Assembly: GCF_000934745.1 (NCBI RefSeq)
Contig: NZ_JYNO01000013.1
Location: 1-64,000, forward strand
DNA: 64,000 nucleotides
From: Desulfonatronum thioautotrophicum
Lineage (GTDB): Bacteria; Desulfobacterota; Desulfovibrionia; Desulfovibrionales; Desulfonatronaceae
Direction: 5' to 3'
The notes under the pieces are model-generated. The model had not been told where the DNA came from, made no database searches, and saw nothing but the letters and a program-made list of their open reading frames with translations. Every line of letters begins with the position of its first letter. Position 1 is the first letter of the stretch. Positions 24,842 through 34,847 of this stretch are shown piece by piece. Position numbers and translations under genes: made by a program.

Positions 24842-27769
24842 ATGCTTGGCTGTCAATATTCTTACGATATAATGGATCACGATTCAGATATGATGCCAGA
24901 AGACATTCAATACCTCTCTAAATCATCAAAAGCACTTTCCAACCTTATAAATATCAAGACCGAAGATCAGCTCAAAATCATTGTCCCGGATACTCTCCAG
25001 TGCCTGAGCACGTTTGTTTACCTGGAACAGGAAAACTGGTTTGAGCAGGAGCTAGAGCTTGTCCGACAATATCTCAAGCCGGGTATGATTGCCCTGGATA
25101 TTGGTTCCTGTTTTGGAGCATATGCTCTGCCAATGGCTGCATTGGTTGGAGAGCAAGGCCAGGTATTCGCTTTTGAGCCAAACGAGAACTGTTGCAGATA
25201 TCTTGAAAAAAGCAAGAAAGCCAACAGACTCGATAATCTTCATGTTATCAGGAAAGCAGTAGCAGATTGCAGCCAGTCTAGCTTCATTAATGAAGCTATA
25301 AGCCCAGAATTTTCCAGCGTCAGTTCTATTCCGGACCGGATGAAACAAGAAGTTAAGTCATTGTCTTTGGATAATTGGTGGAAAAAGAATGATCATCCAA
25401 ATGTAGATCTTCTGAAGGTAGATGTAAACGGCCATGAGCCTATTGTAATAAACGGAGCTAAGAAATTATTAACTAAAACATCGCCTTTGATTATATTCTC
25501 TCTAAACTCGCCGTTTTCGTTGCAGCCAAAAGATTTGCAAAAACGTACGAGACTTTCTGTCAATCTTTTTAAAAAGCTTGGTTATTCAATATATACCTAC
25601 CTGCCTGAGCTAAACGTCCTTTCCGCGCATGATGATATACAATGCCCTGATCCAAGCCAGATTAACCTGGTCGCCTGCAAACCAGAGCTGGCTGCGTACC
25701 TCAAAGAATCAGGATTGATGCTTACAACTATTTACAGTCTGCCCAGAGTGAAAGATGACTCATGGTATATTCATCTATCCAGGCTTCCCTTTGCCGAGCC
25801 CATGCTACAGCAATGGGAAAACAACTGTCCTGACAAAGGAACCCCTTACATGTCAGCTTTTAATTTGCTTTGCGCAGCACAAAACATAAACAATTATTCC
25901 GCATCGCAAAGATACATTCTTTTAAGAAGTGCATATCATATATTTTCGTCAATATATAATAACAAAAGTATATCAGGATCTTTGAGCTTTAGTCTGGCAA
26001 GGGTTTGCGTAGACTTAGGTCAAAAAAATATGGCTTTCAATATCTTGCAACAGCTTAAAAATGATATCCTAAACGGCAAAGGAGGTGATTTTTCTTTGCC
26101 GTTCATAACTCCAATTAAAAAATTTGATACCAGTCAGGTAAAAAGCAGTCTTGAAAATTGGGTGATAGCTTCTTGTATAGAGTCTATGCTCAATCTAAGC
26201 AATTATTCTGGCTATTTTTTCAATAAATATGACCTTGAGCTCTACAGGATGCTTTTGGGAAACCCTGAAATCAGCATTGAATCTCAGAGAAGAATAAACC
26301 TTTTTGCTTTCCAAAAACAACAGAAAAAAAGTGACCATGAATTTAAGAAGAAAACTCCCATTGTAACATTTATCATGCTGTCCATGTCTTACCGAAGCCA
26401 AGACAACCTTACGATGGCTGAAAGTATTATTCAGGCAGGGCTTAGTAAGTATCCTGATAATATCATGCTGGAAGAGGAACTTGCAGAAATTTCATACGCA
26501 AGAAAAGACTGGCATCAAGCTGCCTTGCTGTTTGCAAAAATCTGCAAAAAAACAGAAGAAAAAACTCCTCTCAGAATTATTGACCGGCTTAAAAACTCAA
26601 TTGATCAAACACCTGATAAAGAGAACAGAATTAAAATATGGAAGTCAACATGCAGTACAAAGGGACAAAAAGCAGAGCTCAGTTGTTCTAAGCTTTTAGA
26701 TGGTAACTATGAAGAAGCACTTGAGATATTTACTTCTCTAGTGAAAGATGTTTTTTCAGATGATAAAACCAGGGGATTATGGATTGACTCTTTCTTATGT
26801 CTGCATGATTGCATTAAAAAAGTTGATTCTCCACCCTCATGCAAAACAAAAGATACAAAAAAAACATTGCCTTACAAAAAAGTTATTGTTTCCGGGATGG
26901 GCTGGTCAGGATCTGGGGCTGTTTATGACTATTTAAGAGAATTCAGTTTGGTTTATCCAATATCAGGTGAGTTGAAGTTTATCCAGGCGGATCCTGGACT
27001 TTACACCCTTTGGAAAAAATCCGGCGATGTGGATTTATTTAACAAAGATATTCTTGCATTCTTTATCCTGAGCCTAATGGGATTTGGTGCCAGTCGTGAT
27101 TGGAATAGCGCCATTGCGGCTTTCTTTGCCAGATCAATGTCGTTATCCAGGAAAAAGCGACTCTATGCCAGGGGGATAAATCTGTTTTGCAAGGAAGCGA
27201 AAAAATGCTTTGTTAATAATGTTTTTGATAAAAATATTTTTAAAAGCATGGCGAATATTCTTTGGGATACGATAGCATATGTTAATGGTGCAAAGAAAAA
27301 TAACATTGTTTTGCTGGATAATGTATTTCAAGGATCGAAGATACATGCAATTGACTTTCTTGATAACACACATGTTTTCTGCACTTTTCGCGATCCGAGA
27401 TCTAATTACATTGCACTGTTAAATGAGTCTCCATTTTTCAGACACACTGTTGAGCAATATGTACAAATATATAAAAAATACAGATTACAATTTGATAAAT
27501 TATATAATTCTATAAGCAATAATAAATCTGTAACTATCGTACAGTTTGAAAATTTTGTTTTGTCTGAAGAATACAGGTTACGAATGGCCAAAATTCTTAA
27601 CCTCAGCTGTTCTGTGCAAGAAAAATACAGGTTTTTCCAGCCATGGGTCTCTGAAAAAAATGTCTTTCTCCATGAAAATTACGAAATACAGGATGAAATT
27701 AGATTAATTGAGAAAGAACTCCCGGAATACTGTATTGATGTGCATAGACTGAAGCAGGAGGATTGTTAA
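24842..27769 (+). CDS. FkbM methyltransferase - TPR-like - sulfotransferase fusion
   Basis: A 975-aa protein. Residues about 60-275 are FkbM-like: '[19 protein letters not shown]', '[17 protein letters not shown]' and '[19 protein letters not shown]'. Residues about 330-640 are helical and partly TPR-like ('[20 protein letters not shown]'). From about 675 a sulfotransferase-like domain begins with the P-loop '[18 protein letters not shown]' (near 684) and has '[19 protein letters not shown]' (near 848) as the 3'-phosphate-binding segment. The protein could methylate and sulfate the same glycan. It is followed by the phosphonate genes after 1 base, so it belongs to that transcription unit; a role in transferring a phosphonate-derived group cannot be excluded. 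The middle and 3' parts are AT-rich. Confidence 0.78.
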   Translation: MLGCQYSYDIMDHDSDMMPEDIQYLSKSSKALSNLINIKTEDQLKIIVPDTLQCLSTFVYLEQENWFEQELELVRQYLKPGMIALDIGSCFGAYALPMAALVGEQGQVFAFEPNENCCRYLEKSKKANRLDNLHVIRKAVADCSQSSFINEAISPEFSSVSSIPDRMKQEVKSLSLDNWWKKNDHPNVDLLKVDVNGHEPIVINGAKKLLTKTSPLIIFSLNSPFSLQPKDLQKRTRLSVNLFKKLGYSIYTYLPELNVLSAHDDIQCPDPSQINLVACKPELAAYLKESGLMLTTIYSLPRVKDDSWYIHLSRLPFAEPMLQQWENNCPDKGTPYMSAFNLLCAAQNINNYSASQRYILLRSAYHIFSSIYNNKSISGSLSFSLARVCVDLGQKNMAFNILQQLKNDILNGKGGDFSLPFITPIKKFDTSQVKSSLENWVIASCIESMLNLSNYSGYFFNKYDLELYRMLLGNPEISIESQRRINLFAFQKQQKKSDHEFKKKTPIVTFIMLSMSYRSQDNLTMAESIIQAGLSKYPDNIMLEEELAEISYARKDWHQAALLFAKICKKTEEKTPLRIIDRLKNSIDQTPDKENRIKIWKSTCSTKGQKAELSCSKLLDGNYEEALEIFTSLVKDVFSDDKTRGLWIDSFLCLHDCIKKVDSPPSCKTKDTKKTLPYKKVIVSGMGWSGSGAVYDYLREFSLVYPISGELKFIQADPGLYTLWKKSGDVDLFNKDILAFFILSLMGFGASRDWNSAIAAFFARSMSLSRKKRLYARGINLFCKEAKKCFVNNVFDKNIFKSMANILWDTIAYVNGAKKNNIVLLDNVFQGSKIHAIDFLDNTHVFCTFRDPRSNYIALLNESPFFRHTVEQYVQIYKKYRLQFDKLYNSISNNKSVTIVQFENFVLSEEYRLRMAKILNLSCSVQEKYRFFQPWVSEKNVFLHENYEIQDEIRLIEKELPEYCIDVHRLKQEDC

Positions 27770-27770
27770 T

Positions 27771-29078
27771 ATGACACATACAAAGAAGGCTTACGTAGGA
27801 ATGAGCGCAGACCTGGTTCACCCTGGTCACCTGAATATCATCAAAACAGCGCAAAACTATGGGGAAGTTATTATCGGGCTTCTTACAGACGAGGCCATAG
27901 CCAGTTATAAACGTGTTCCTCATATGACCTTTGAACAGCGCCAGGAGGTGGTACAGAATATTAAAGGGGTTTCAAGAGTGGTGCCTCAGAACACGCTGGA
28001 CTATGTCCCTAACCTCGAAGAATTCAAGCCCGACTATGTAGTGCATGGAGATGACTGGAGGAAGGGGGTTCAGAAAGAAACCAGGGACAAGGTGATTGAA
28101 ACCCTGGCCAAATGGGGAGGAGAGCTGGTTGAAGTACCCTATACTCAAGGTATATCCTCAACACAGCTCAGAAAAACATTACGAGAAATCGGCACCACCC
28201 CTCAAGTTCGCTTAAGAGCACTGCGAAGACTGATTCAGGCCAAACCCATAGTCAGGGCCATTGAAATTCACAGCGGACTTACAGGATTGATTGCTGAAAA
28301 TGTCTATCTGAACGGGGACAAGGGCATCCGGGAATTTGATGTCATGTGGGGGAGCAGTCTTACTGACTCCACTTCCAAGGGCAAGCCCGACATAGAAGCT
28401 GTGGATGTCACTTCGCGCATTGGAACACTCAACGAAGTTCTGGAGGTAACCACCAAGCCGATAATTTATGACGCAGATACTGGAGGCAAGCCTGAACACT
28501 TCGTTTTCACTGTCAAGACGCTGGAGCGTCTCGGAATATCCGCAGCCATCATTGAAGACAAAAATGGCCTTAAGAAAAATTCACTTTTCGGAACTGAGGT
28601 TCTTCAGACCCAGGAAAGCATTGATGCTTTCTGTCATAAGATTCAGGTTGGCAGAAGTGCCCGGGCTACGGACGACTTCATGGTCATAGCCCGGGTTGAA
28701 AGTCTTATTTTAAACAAGGGACTTGAAGACGCTCTGACAAGAACGCGGGCTTACCTTGATGCGGGCGTAGATGGAATCATGATCCACAGCAAAAATAAAA
28801 ATCCTGATGAAATATTTGCCTTCTGCAATGAGTACAACAAAGTCCCTAAGCGCAAACCCCTGGTAGTTGTTCCATCAAGCTTCAACACTGTGAAGGAGTC
28901 CGAACTCATTGATCATGGCGTAAATATTGTAATTTATGGCAATCAACTGATTAGAAGCGCTTATCCGGCCATGGTCAAAACAGCCAGGACCATATTGGAG
29001 CATGGGCGCTCAGCAGAGGCGGATGATCAGATGATGTCCATAAAAGAAATCCTGGAACTCATCCCTGGAGGCAAATAG
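27771..29078 (+). CDS. aepX: Phosphoenolpyruvate mutase with N-terminal cytidylyltransferase domain
   Basis: A 435-aa fusion. Residues 1-135 are a nucleotidyltransferase of the cytidylyltransferase fold with the H-x-G-H motif at residues 17-20 ('VHPGHLNII') and the closing '[10 protein letters not shown]'. Residues about 150-430 are a PEP mutase: the signature '[10 protein letters not shown]' starts near residue 262, preceded by '[20 protein letters not shown]' and followed by '[20 protein letters not shown]' and '[16 protein letters not shown]'. PEP mutase converts PEP to phosphonopyruvate, the first step in nearly all C-P bond synthesis; the EDKxxxxxNS motif separates it from isocitrate-lyase relatives. 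The fused domain could activate a phosphonate with CTP. The next gene starts 2 bases later. Confidence 0.93.
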   Translation: MTHTKKAYVGMSADLVHPGHLNIIKTAQNYGEVIIGLLTDEAIASYKRVPHMTFEQRQEVVQNIKGVSRVVPQNTLDYVPNLEEFKPDYVVHGDDWRKGVQKETRDKVIETLAKWGGELVEVPYTQGISSTQLRKTLREIGTTPQVRLRALRRLIQAKPIVRAIEIHSGLTGLIAENVYLNGDKGIREFDVMWGSSLTDSTSKGKPDIEAVDVTSRIGTLNEVLEVTTKPIIYDADTGGKPEHFVFTVKTLERLGISAAIIEDKNGLKKNSLFGTEVLQTQESIDAFCHKIQVGRSARATDDFMVIARVESLILNKGLEDALTRTRAYLDAGVDGIMIHSKNKNPDEIFAFCNEYNKVPKRKPLVVVPSSFNTVKESELIDHGVNIVIYGNQLIRSAYPAMVKTARTILEHGRSAEADDQMMSIKEILELIPGGK

Positions 29079-29080
29079 TC

Positions 29081-30205
29081 ATGCTGGATCCTGGGTTGTT
29101 CCATAAGGCCCTTCTAAAAAGAGACATTGATTTTTTTGCTGGCGTGCCTGATTCTTTGCTTAAAAATTTCTGCGCCTATATTGATGATCAAGGTACTCCA
29201 GGAAAGCATATAATTACTGCCAATGAAGGAAATGCCGTGGCCCTTGCAACCGGGTACCATTTGGCTACCGGCAAAACCGGAGCTGTCTACATGCAGAACT
29301 CAGGCCTGGGCAACTGCATCAACCCCTTGACATCTCTGACAGACCAGGATGTTTATAATATCCCTTTGCTTCTCATAATCGGCTGGCGAGGAGAGCCAGG
29401 AATCAAAGATGAGCCTCAGCATATCAAACAAGGAAGAATTACCACAGCTCAACTTGATTTGCTGGAAATCCCCTATCAGATTCTGGATGCCCAAAGCAAT
29501 TTGGAAGAAGCTCTCAACAATCTAATGACTGCGGAAAATATGTGCAAAGGACCAGTTGCGCTGCTAATCCGTAAAAAAACCTTTTCAGAATACAAAAGAT
29601 CAAAAAAATGTCTTTATGATTATACACTTAAAAGAGAAGAAGCGTTACGATCTATATTATCTCAGGCAGGCACTGACGATCTTATCGTCTCCACTACAGG
29701 AAAAACATCCAGAGAATTATTTGAACTGCGTAAAGAAAGATTTGAAAAACAATGCGACTTTCTGACAGTGGGGTCCATGGGGCATGCCAGTTCCATTGCA
29801 CTTGGAGTAGCTATGGGCAGGCCTCATCGCAATGTGCTGTGCATAGATGGTGACGGTGCATTTATAATGCATATGGGTTCTCTGCCCATCATTGGCAGCT
29901 TAAAGCCTGAGAACTTCGTGCACATTCTCTTGAACAACTCAGCACATGAATCCGTAGGTGGTCAGGAAACCGTAGCCGGCACTATAGACATCTCTAAAAT
30001 AGTAAAGGCTTGCGGATATAAAAAATATTTCCAGGCAGGGAGCTCGTCGGAGGTTGAAGAATGCTGGAAAGAAATAAAAAAAATCAAAGGCCCTGTCTTT
30101 TTGGAAATAAAGGTTTGTGTAGGCTCTAGGGAAGATCTTGGCAGACCAGACAGCACCCCTGTCCAAAACAAAAAATCATTCATGGAGTTTTGCAGTGTAT
30201 GCTGA
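29081..30205 (+). CDS. aepY: Phosphonopyruvate decarboxylase
   Basis: A 374-aa thiamine-diphosphate enzyme. The N-terminal PYR-like domain has 'FFAGVPDSLLKNFCAYI', 'ANEGNAVALATGYHLATGK' (with the catalytic glutamate) and 'YMQNSGLGNCINPLTSL'. The C-terminal PP domain has the ThDP-Mg motif beginning 'CIDGDGAFIMHMGSL' and ending 'LLNNSAHESVGGQ' (GDG to NN). Phosphonopyruvate decarboxylase pulls the unfavourable PEP mutase reaction forward by giving phosphonoacetaldehyde. The length is normal for Ppd, and the position directly after PEP mutase is the expected order. Confidence 0.93.
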   Translation: MLDPGLFHKALLKRDIDFFAGVPDSLLKNFCAYIDDQGTPGKHIITANEGNAVALATGYHLATGKTGAVYMQNSGLGNCINPLTSLTDQDVYNIPLLLIIGWRGEPGIKDEPQHIKQGRITTAQLDLLEIPYQILDAQSNLEEALNNLMTAENMCKGPVALLIRKKTFSEYKRSKKCLYDYTLKREEALRSILSQAGTDDLIVSTTGKTSRELFELRKERFEKQCDFLTVGSMGHASSIALGVAMGRPHRNVLCIDGDGAFIMHMGSLPIIGSLKPENFVHILLNNSAHESVGGQETVAGTIDISKIVKACGYKKYFQAGSSSEVEECWKEIKKIKGPVFLEIKVCVGSREDLGRPDSTPVQNKKSFMEFCSVC

Positions 30206-31307
30206 TGAATGGTCTTTTCATCATCCTGGCAAGATATTCTCAGGAAGAAATTGCATTGAGAATTTCTTAAGGTTGCATGCACATGATGGTGGTCAAACAC
30301 TTATCATAACTACCAGAGGTGCCATAAAAAGGGGATACATCAAAAAAATTCAAGATCACATCCAAAAGGATAATGTTTGTGTATGGGATCAGGTCAAACC
30401 AAACCCTGGCCTGGATGATCTGGACAGAACTACCAATGAACTGCGAAATTTCAAAATTTCATCCATTATTGCCTTGGGAGGCGGAAGTGTTCTGGATACA
30501 GCCAAAACACTCAGTCTAACCTTGCCCTGTGTAAAAGATAATCTCCTGCACAGACATTTCAGACATAAGGAGAAGTTACAGCTTGACAAAAAAATCAGTT
30601 TGACAGCCATACCCACGACATCAGGTTCAGGTGCGGAAGTCACCCCCTTTGCCACAATTTGGGACTTAACTGCCTGTAAAAAATATTCCCTGAACCACCC
30701 TCTTTTGTATCCAGAATATGTACTCCTCAAGCCTGAATTCTGCGTAAGTCTGCCTCGGATGCAGACACTGTATTCGGGTCTGGACCTGATATCCCATGCA
30801 TTGGATTCATTATGGAATATTAACAGTAATTCCATAACACAAAGCTTTGCTTTCCAGGCGCTGAATCTAGCCAACAAATCATTCGTAACTGTGCTGGATA
30901 ATCCTGATGACATTGCCGGCAGAAATGACATGCAACACGCATCTCTATTAGCAGGGCTTGCCATCAGCCAGACCAAAACAGCCATTGCCCATTCGATTTC
31001 ATATCCTTTGACATCTCATTATAAAATTCCGCACGGATTGGCTTGCTCTTTTACATTGCCTGCCTTGTTGCAGAGAAATCGAGTTTTTTTAAATAAAATT
31101 CAATCATCAGAGCTATTCGAAAAAACAGCAGCAATGCTAAATACAATAGATATGGCAGGCCATGTCAAAAAGTATGCTGATGAAGACTCAATAATTATCC
31201 TTGTTGAGAAAATGTTGTCTTCTGAACGGGCTGGAAACTATTTAATGAAGATTGACTCTAATTATATCCTCGGAATACTGAAGCAATCCTTTGACCGGAT
31301 TCAATGA
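30195..31307 (+). CDS. Iron-containing alcohol dehydrogenase, probable phosphonoacetaldehyde reductase
   Basis: A 370-aa group III alcohol dehydrogenase: 'IALGGGSVLDTAKTLSL' binds the nicotinamide nucleotide, 'AIPTTSGSGAEVTPFATIWD' is the family signature, and 'SGLDLISHALDSLW' with 'IPHGLACSFTLPALL' supplies the Asp/His metal ligands. I chose GTG 30195, which has TGGAG seven bases upstream; a TTG at 30138 would overlap the previous gene by 68 bases. Next to PEP mutase and Ppd the likely reaction is reduction of phosphonoacetaldehyde to 2-hydroxyethylphosphonate. No aminotransferase for 2-aminoethylphosphonate is seen. It is the last gene of the plus-strand run. Confidence 0.85.
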   Translation: MYADEWSFHHPGKIFSGRNCIENFLRLHAHDGGQTLIITTRGAIKRGYIKKIQDHIQKDNVCVWDQVKPNPGLDDLDRTTNELRNFKISSIIALGGGSVLDTAKTLSLTLPCVKDNLLHRHFRHKEKLQLDKKISLTAIPTTSGSGAEVTPFATIWDLTACKKYSLNHPLLYPEYVLLKPEFCVSLPRMQTLYSGLDLISHALDSLWNINSNSITQSFAFQALNLANKSFVTVLDNPDDIAGRNDMQHASLLAGLAISQTKTAIAHSISYPLTSHYKIPHGLACSFTLPALLQRNRVFLNKIQSSELFEKTAAMLNTIDMAGHVKKYADEDSIIILVEKMLSSERAGNYLMKIDSNYILGILKQSFDRIQ

Positions 31308-31353
31308 ATATTCAGACGGGAAAGAGTGTTGGTGTAAGATTTCGAGTAACAGT

Positions 31354-31560
31354 TTAGAGTTGCAGAACCACGCGAAACATCTCCCCGGCCTCCTCAAACG
31401 TAACCGACTTGTTCAATTTTTGGGCCTCCTGGCAGACCATGGGCAATCCGCGCCCCAGCCGGTCCATGTAGCCCAGGTTTTCCATCAGCCGGACCAGATA
31501 GCGGTCGCGGGATGTGGCGTAGGGACGGTCCGGGCCCTTGGGGATGATGATCCGGGCCAC
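31354..31560 (-). pseudogene. Deletion-derived remnant of the AlbA_2 gene at 33377-34495
   Basis: On the minus strand this 68-codon frame is a contracted copy of the neighbouring AlbA_2-type gene. Bases 31354-31497 match 33377-33520 and bases 31498-31560 match 34181-34243, so 660 bp (220 codons, in frame) are missing. The junction lies at a 6-base direct repeat GACCAG (31492-31497; 33515-33520; 34175-34180). Similarity stops at 31560, so the 5' two thirds of the gene are also gone. It is unlikely to be functional. Confidence 0.85.
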
Positions 31561-31684
31561 GCTGCAGTGCCTGGTGTATCATCTTGGGCCGAGGGTCAAC
31601 GCCGAAGCTGGGCTCAAGGAGCGAATCGATCAGATGAGTGAGCAAATGAAAAACTCTCCGCGGGAAGGAGCGACATGAGACACA

Positions 31685-33361
31685 TCATCGAGACTGCCCC
31701 TGGAGGCAATAGCTTCGCGGAATCGTACCAACCTCTTGCGGGAAAAGGTTTCGGACATGTTCGAAGCCTTTCCTGTACCATGCATCATCCGCCTTCCTGA
31801 CCGCCAAATCCACCGCCTTCAGATCCTCTCCCGACCATTTTGCCTCCATCTTGCGGTGATTGCCGTGGATATTGCCGAGAGCCGCTCGGGACAGTTGGGA
31901 GCGTCGTCCAGTGTCCTGCCGGTGAATGACGCGCACCTGGCCATTGAACAGCACTTGCCCGCCCGCCTTCCAGATCTGCATGTCGTGCTCCAGGTCATCC
32001 ACCTGGGTGGGCGTGAACCGGATGTCGAAGTCCGGGACGTTCAAGGCCGTGATTTTGCGCATGTCAAAAAGATGGCAGCAGCCCATGACGGACAAGCAGG
32101 GTCGGGGGGCGTTGTATTGCCCGAAATCCATGAACTGCGGGCAGTTGTTGGTGAAGCGGACGCTGTGGTCGCCGAAGCGTTCAAAATTGCGCCAGATGTA
32201 CTGGATCGTGGAAGGGGTGCCCGGGTTGAGGCACTGTGGGCCGACGCAGACCACTTCGGGCCATTCTTCAAGATCTTGGAGATACCTTGCCAGCCAATCC
32301 CTGGGAAGCAGCACGTCGTCATCCAGATACGCCAGATAGTCGGCCTGACAGGTTTGCGGCAGGGTGCGCAGCCAGTTGCGGGCCGCCGGAGCGCCGATGT
32401 TGGTCGGGAGGTGAAGCAGATCCACCGGACGGCCCTGGCGTACGGCATCCACTCCTGCTGCAAGCTCCTCCGGCGAAAACTGGGTCGATCCATTATTCAA
32501 CAGGGTGATCCCGGCGTTGCCGATGTTTGATTCCAGGAGGCTTTGCAGGGTTTCCAGGGTGATGTTCAGCTTGTTGAAGGTATAGAAGGCCACATGAACC
32601 CTGGCTTCTTGCGTCAGGGCGGGGGACGGTGGGGGGCGGCGAGCTGATGAAAGTTTCAGAATCAGAGTCGGCTGGAGAGGTTCCAGGTTCAGGCTGTCCA
32701 GCCAGTACTTTTCGGCCGTATCTACATCACCGCGATCCCAGGCCAGCTCCGCTTCCATGAGGTGGATGAGAAAGCAGGGCGGCGATTGATTGCGCAAATG
32801 CCTGGCCAGATCGATTGCTCCGGCCCGCCACGCGGCCAGGGCCAGAACCGGGCAGGCGGGCGCGGCACCGGGCAGGTGCATGAAACGCTGGATATGCTCC
32901 AGGAGAGGATTTGTTTCGCCCAGCCTCCACAGTTCCTGAAGCAACAGGAAGTACTCCGGTACAGGCGGAACCTGTTGTAAACGATCAAGCATGCCATCCA
33001 GTTCGCCCCCAAGGGATTCCACGGCCGTGACGGCCTGAGGATGCGGGCAGAGGCCCAGGTCGCGGACTTGACCGTCAGCCCAGCGATGCCAGGATGTCAA
33101 AGATGTGGATTCTGGCTGAACCGCGTGCAATTGGAAGAGCAGGGCGAAGAGATTGCGGTCATAGGGTGAAAAAATCGCGGCTTGGCGCAGCATGCCCATG
33201 GCAATGGGCAGTCCTGCCTGCTGCTCAAGGGAGGGCTGGCCTTTCTCGGGTATCCTGGAGAGGCCCTGGAATATTTGGTTCGCGGCCCAGATGAACCAGG
33301 TTGGGTCCGGATAGCCGAAACTACGGTGCTGTCTGAGGATGGTGGTGATGTCGTGGGGCAT
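31685..33361 (-). CDS. Glycosyltransferase family 2, member C of the local family
   Basis: A 558-aa protein: about 270 helical, TPR-like residues, then a GT2 domain with 'VAFYTFNKLNITLETLQSLL', 'TLLNNGSTQFSPEEL', 'NIGAPAARNWLRTL', the DxD 'YLAYLDDDVLLPRDWLARYL', 'VMGCCHLFDMR' and 'FDIRFTPTQVDDLEHDMQI'. It is closest to member D at 39683 (shared 'FYTFNKL', 'LLNNGST' and 'YLDDDVLLPRDWLA'). The gene lies between the AlbA_2 gene and its deletion-derived fragment, whose 144-bp shared ends form direct repeats around it. Orientation is opposite to members A and B. Donor and acceptor are unknown. Confidence 0.87.
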   Translation of the reverse strand: MPHDITTILRQHRSFGYPDPTWFIWAANQIFQGLSRIPEKGQPSLEQQAGLPIAMGMLRQAAIFSPYDRNLFALLFQLHAVQPESTSLTSWHRWADGQVRDLGLCPHPQAVTAVESLGGELDGMLDRLQQVPPVPEYFLLLQELWRLGETNPLLEHIQRFMHLPGAAPACPVLALAAWRAGAIDLARHLRNQSPPCFLIHLMEAELAWDRGDVDTAEKYWLDSLNLEPLQPTLILKLSSARRPPPSPALTQEARVHVAFYTFNKLNITLETLQSLLESNIGNAGITLLNNGSTQFSPEELAAGVDAVRQGRPVDLLHLPTNIGAPAARNWLRTLPQTCQADYLAYLDDDVLLPRDWLARYLQDLEEWPEVVCVGPQCLNPGTPSTIQYIWRNFERFGDHSVRFTNNCPQFMDFGQYNAPRPCLSVMGCCHLFDMRKITALNVPDFDIRFTPTQVDDLEHDMQIWKAGGQVLFNGQVRVIHRQDTGRRSQLSRAALGNIHGNHRKMEAKWSGEDLKAVDLAVRKADDAWYRKGFEHVRNLFPQEVGTIPRSYCLQGQSR

Positions 33362-33376
33362 AAGAGGTAGAAGGGG

Positions 33377-34495
33377 TTAGAGTTGCAGAGCCACGCGAAA
33401 CATCTCCCCGGCCTCCTCAAACGTAACCGACTTATTCAATTTCCGAGCCTCCTGGCAGACCATGGGCAATCCGCGCCCCAACCGGTCCATGTAGCCCAGG
33501 TTTTCCATCAGCCGGACCAGGAGCGGGTTGCGGGCGAAGCTGGTTCCAACGGAGAGCTTTTCGATGGTCACGGTGTTCGGTAGCCGTCCGGGGCTTAGGA
33601 ATACGATCCGATCCACAAAGAGGAAGACCCGGATCTGGGAGCCGCTGATGCTGTAGTTGCGGTGGACCACGGCATTGACCAGAAGCTCCCGGAACACCTT
33701 ATCCGGGTAGTGGGGGGCGTCCATCCGGCGGGAGCCGGCGATGGTCGAGCCAATGGGGATATTGGCCTTGATCGCGGCCAGGGCGTTATCCACCTGACGC
33801 GGCAGGCTGCCGCCAAACATCTTCTTGTCCAACAGTTCCGCTCCCAATTCCTGTCCGTTGAAGTGGGCAAAGGCGATTCCGGCCTGGTGCAGGATGTTTT
33901 CCGGGCTGATGCCGAAGACCAGCAGCCCGCCCACGGTGGGTTTGCCGTTTGCGTCGGTGATGTCGCCGGCGGCGAGCAGGCGTGCTTTTTCGTCTTCGCT
34001 TTCCCCGCTGAAACTGATCCGGTACCGGGAAAAATATTCCTCGATGGCTGAGTAATCCAGGTGAGTCGTGCGGGCCTGATTCAGGGGGACCAGGTCGTAG
34101 TGAAAAAAGCCCGAGGCCTGGAAAAGGCGAATCAGTTCCTCGCGAGAGGCTATCCGTTTGGTGGAACCGACCCTGACCAGATAGCGGTCGCGGGATGTGG
34201 CGTAGGGACGGTCCGGGCCCTTGGGGATGATGATCCGGGCCACTGTTTTGGCGTCAACGACGAACTCGGCGTATTCCGGGGTCAAGGGCGGCCTGACGCT
34301 GCCGCGGCAGATGTTCATGACGTCTTCTTCATACGAGCGGGACAGGCCGGACACCTGGCCGTCGTCCTCCACCCCCAGCCAGATTTCCCCGCCCTCGCCA
34401 TTGGCAAAGGCCACGATTTCCTCGGCCAGTTCCTCTGCGGCAACCTTTTCGGATTTGAATTCCACATACTGGTTTTCCGATTGCGGCAGGTTCAT
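33377..34495 (-). CDS. AlbA_2 (Schlafen-like) putative ATP-binding protein
   Basis: A 372-aa protein. The N-terminal AlbA_2 domain has 'NQYVEFKSEKVAAEELAEEI', 'VAFANGEGGEIWLGVEDDGQ' and, further on, 'VARIIIPKGPDRPYA' and 'DRYLVRVGSTKRIASREEL'. The C-terminal half has the GHKL-like ATPase helper region ('FRELLVNAVVHRNYSISGSQ' and 'IRVFLFVDRIVFLSPGRLPN') usual in these proteins, often annotated as predicted transcriptional regulators. I chose ATG 34495 (GGAG upstream; 'MNLPQSENQYVEF'), since the 129 codons above it are low-complexity. Function is unknown; relatives occur in variable genome regions and some are linked to phage defence. Confidence 0.8.
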   Translation of the reverse strand: MNLPQSENQYVEFKSEKVAAEELAEEIVAFANGEGGEIWLGVEDDGQVSGLSRSYEEDVMNICRGSVRPPLTPEYAEFVVDAKTVARIIIPKGPDRPYATSRDRYLVRVGSTKRIASREELIRLFQASGFFHYDLVPLNQARTTHLDYSAIEEYFSRYRISFSGESEDEKARLLAAGDITDANGKPTVGGLLVFGISPENILHQAGIAFAHFNGQELGAELLDKKMFGGSLPRQVDNALAAIKANIPIGSTIAGSRRMDAPHYPDKVFRELLVNAVVHRNYSISGSQIRVFLFVDRIVFLSPGRLPNTVTIEKLSVGTSFARNPLLVRLMENLGYMDRLGRGLPMVCQEARKLNKSVTFEEAGEMFRVALQL

Positions 34496-34847
34496 GTCGT
34501 GCTCCGGGGTTGGGGCTACGGGGGGGCGGTTAGGCTTAACTCCAAGAACAGGGGGCGGTGACAGTTTTGTCACCCAGCTGGAGGTGCGGACCGCCTGTTC
34601 CTGGTGGTCGCTCACGGCTCCAGGTACGTCAATGTTAAGTTTTTGGAAAGCGGGAAATGCTGTGTTCCAAAAATGATGCATCTTCGTTTTGGGTTTCGTG
34701 CAACGATGACGGGCTTCTCGTGTGACTGAGGTAGCAGGGCGAGTAGGGGGTGAAGATTGTTTTTTTACCACGGGAGGCACAGGGTGCACGGGGGAAGAGA
34801 AGAGTGCAAGAATTGACGATATACCTCTGTAAGGGATATTCTGATTC
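34496..34847. other. Intergenic region with a G-rich ACCACGGGG repeat
   Basis: About 350 bases between divergent genes. At 34760-34805 there is a T-run followed by ACCACGGGAGGCACAGGG-type sequence, a member of the G-rich repeat family seen again at 35511, 37078 and 37240. No convincing gene; the open frame continuing from the AlbA_2 gene is proline-, threonine- and arginine-rich and looks non-coding. Confidence 0.5.

Noticed and set aside
30138-30194. Upstream TTG start for the alcohol dehydrogenase
   Set aside because: It would overlap the decarboxylase gene by 68 bases and has no ribosome binding site, whereas GTG 30195 has TGGAG at the right distance.
31561-31678. Plus-strand frame ending in 'LKERIDQMSEQMKNSPREGAT' and TGA
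   Set aside because: It reads like the C-terminal end of a real protein, but no family is recognised and there is no start; it may be gene debris beside the AlbA_2 remnant, but I cannot support it as a feature.
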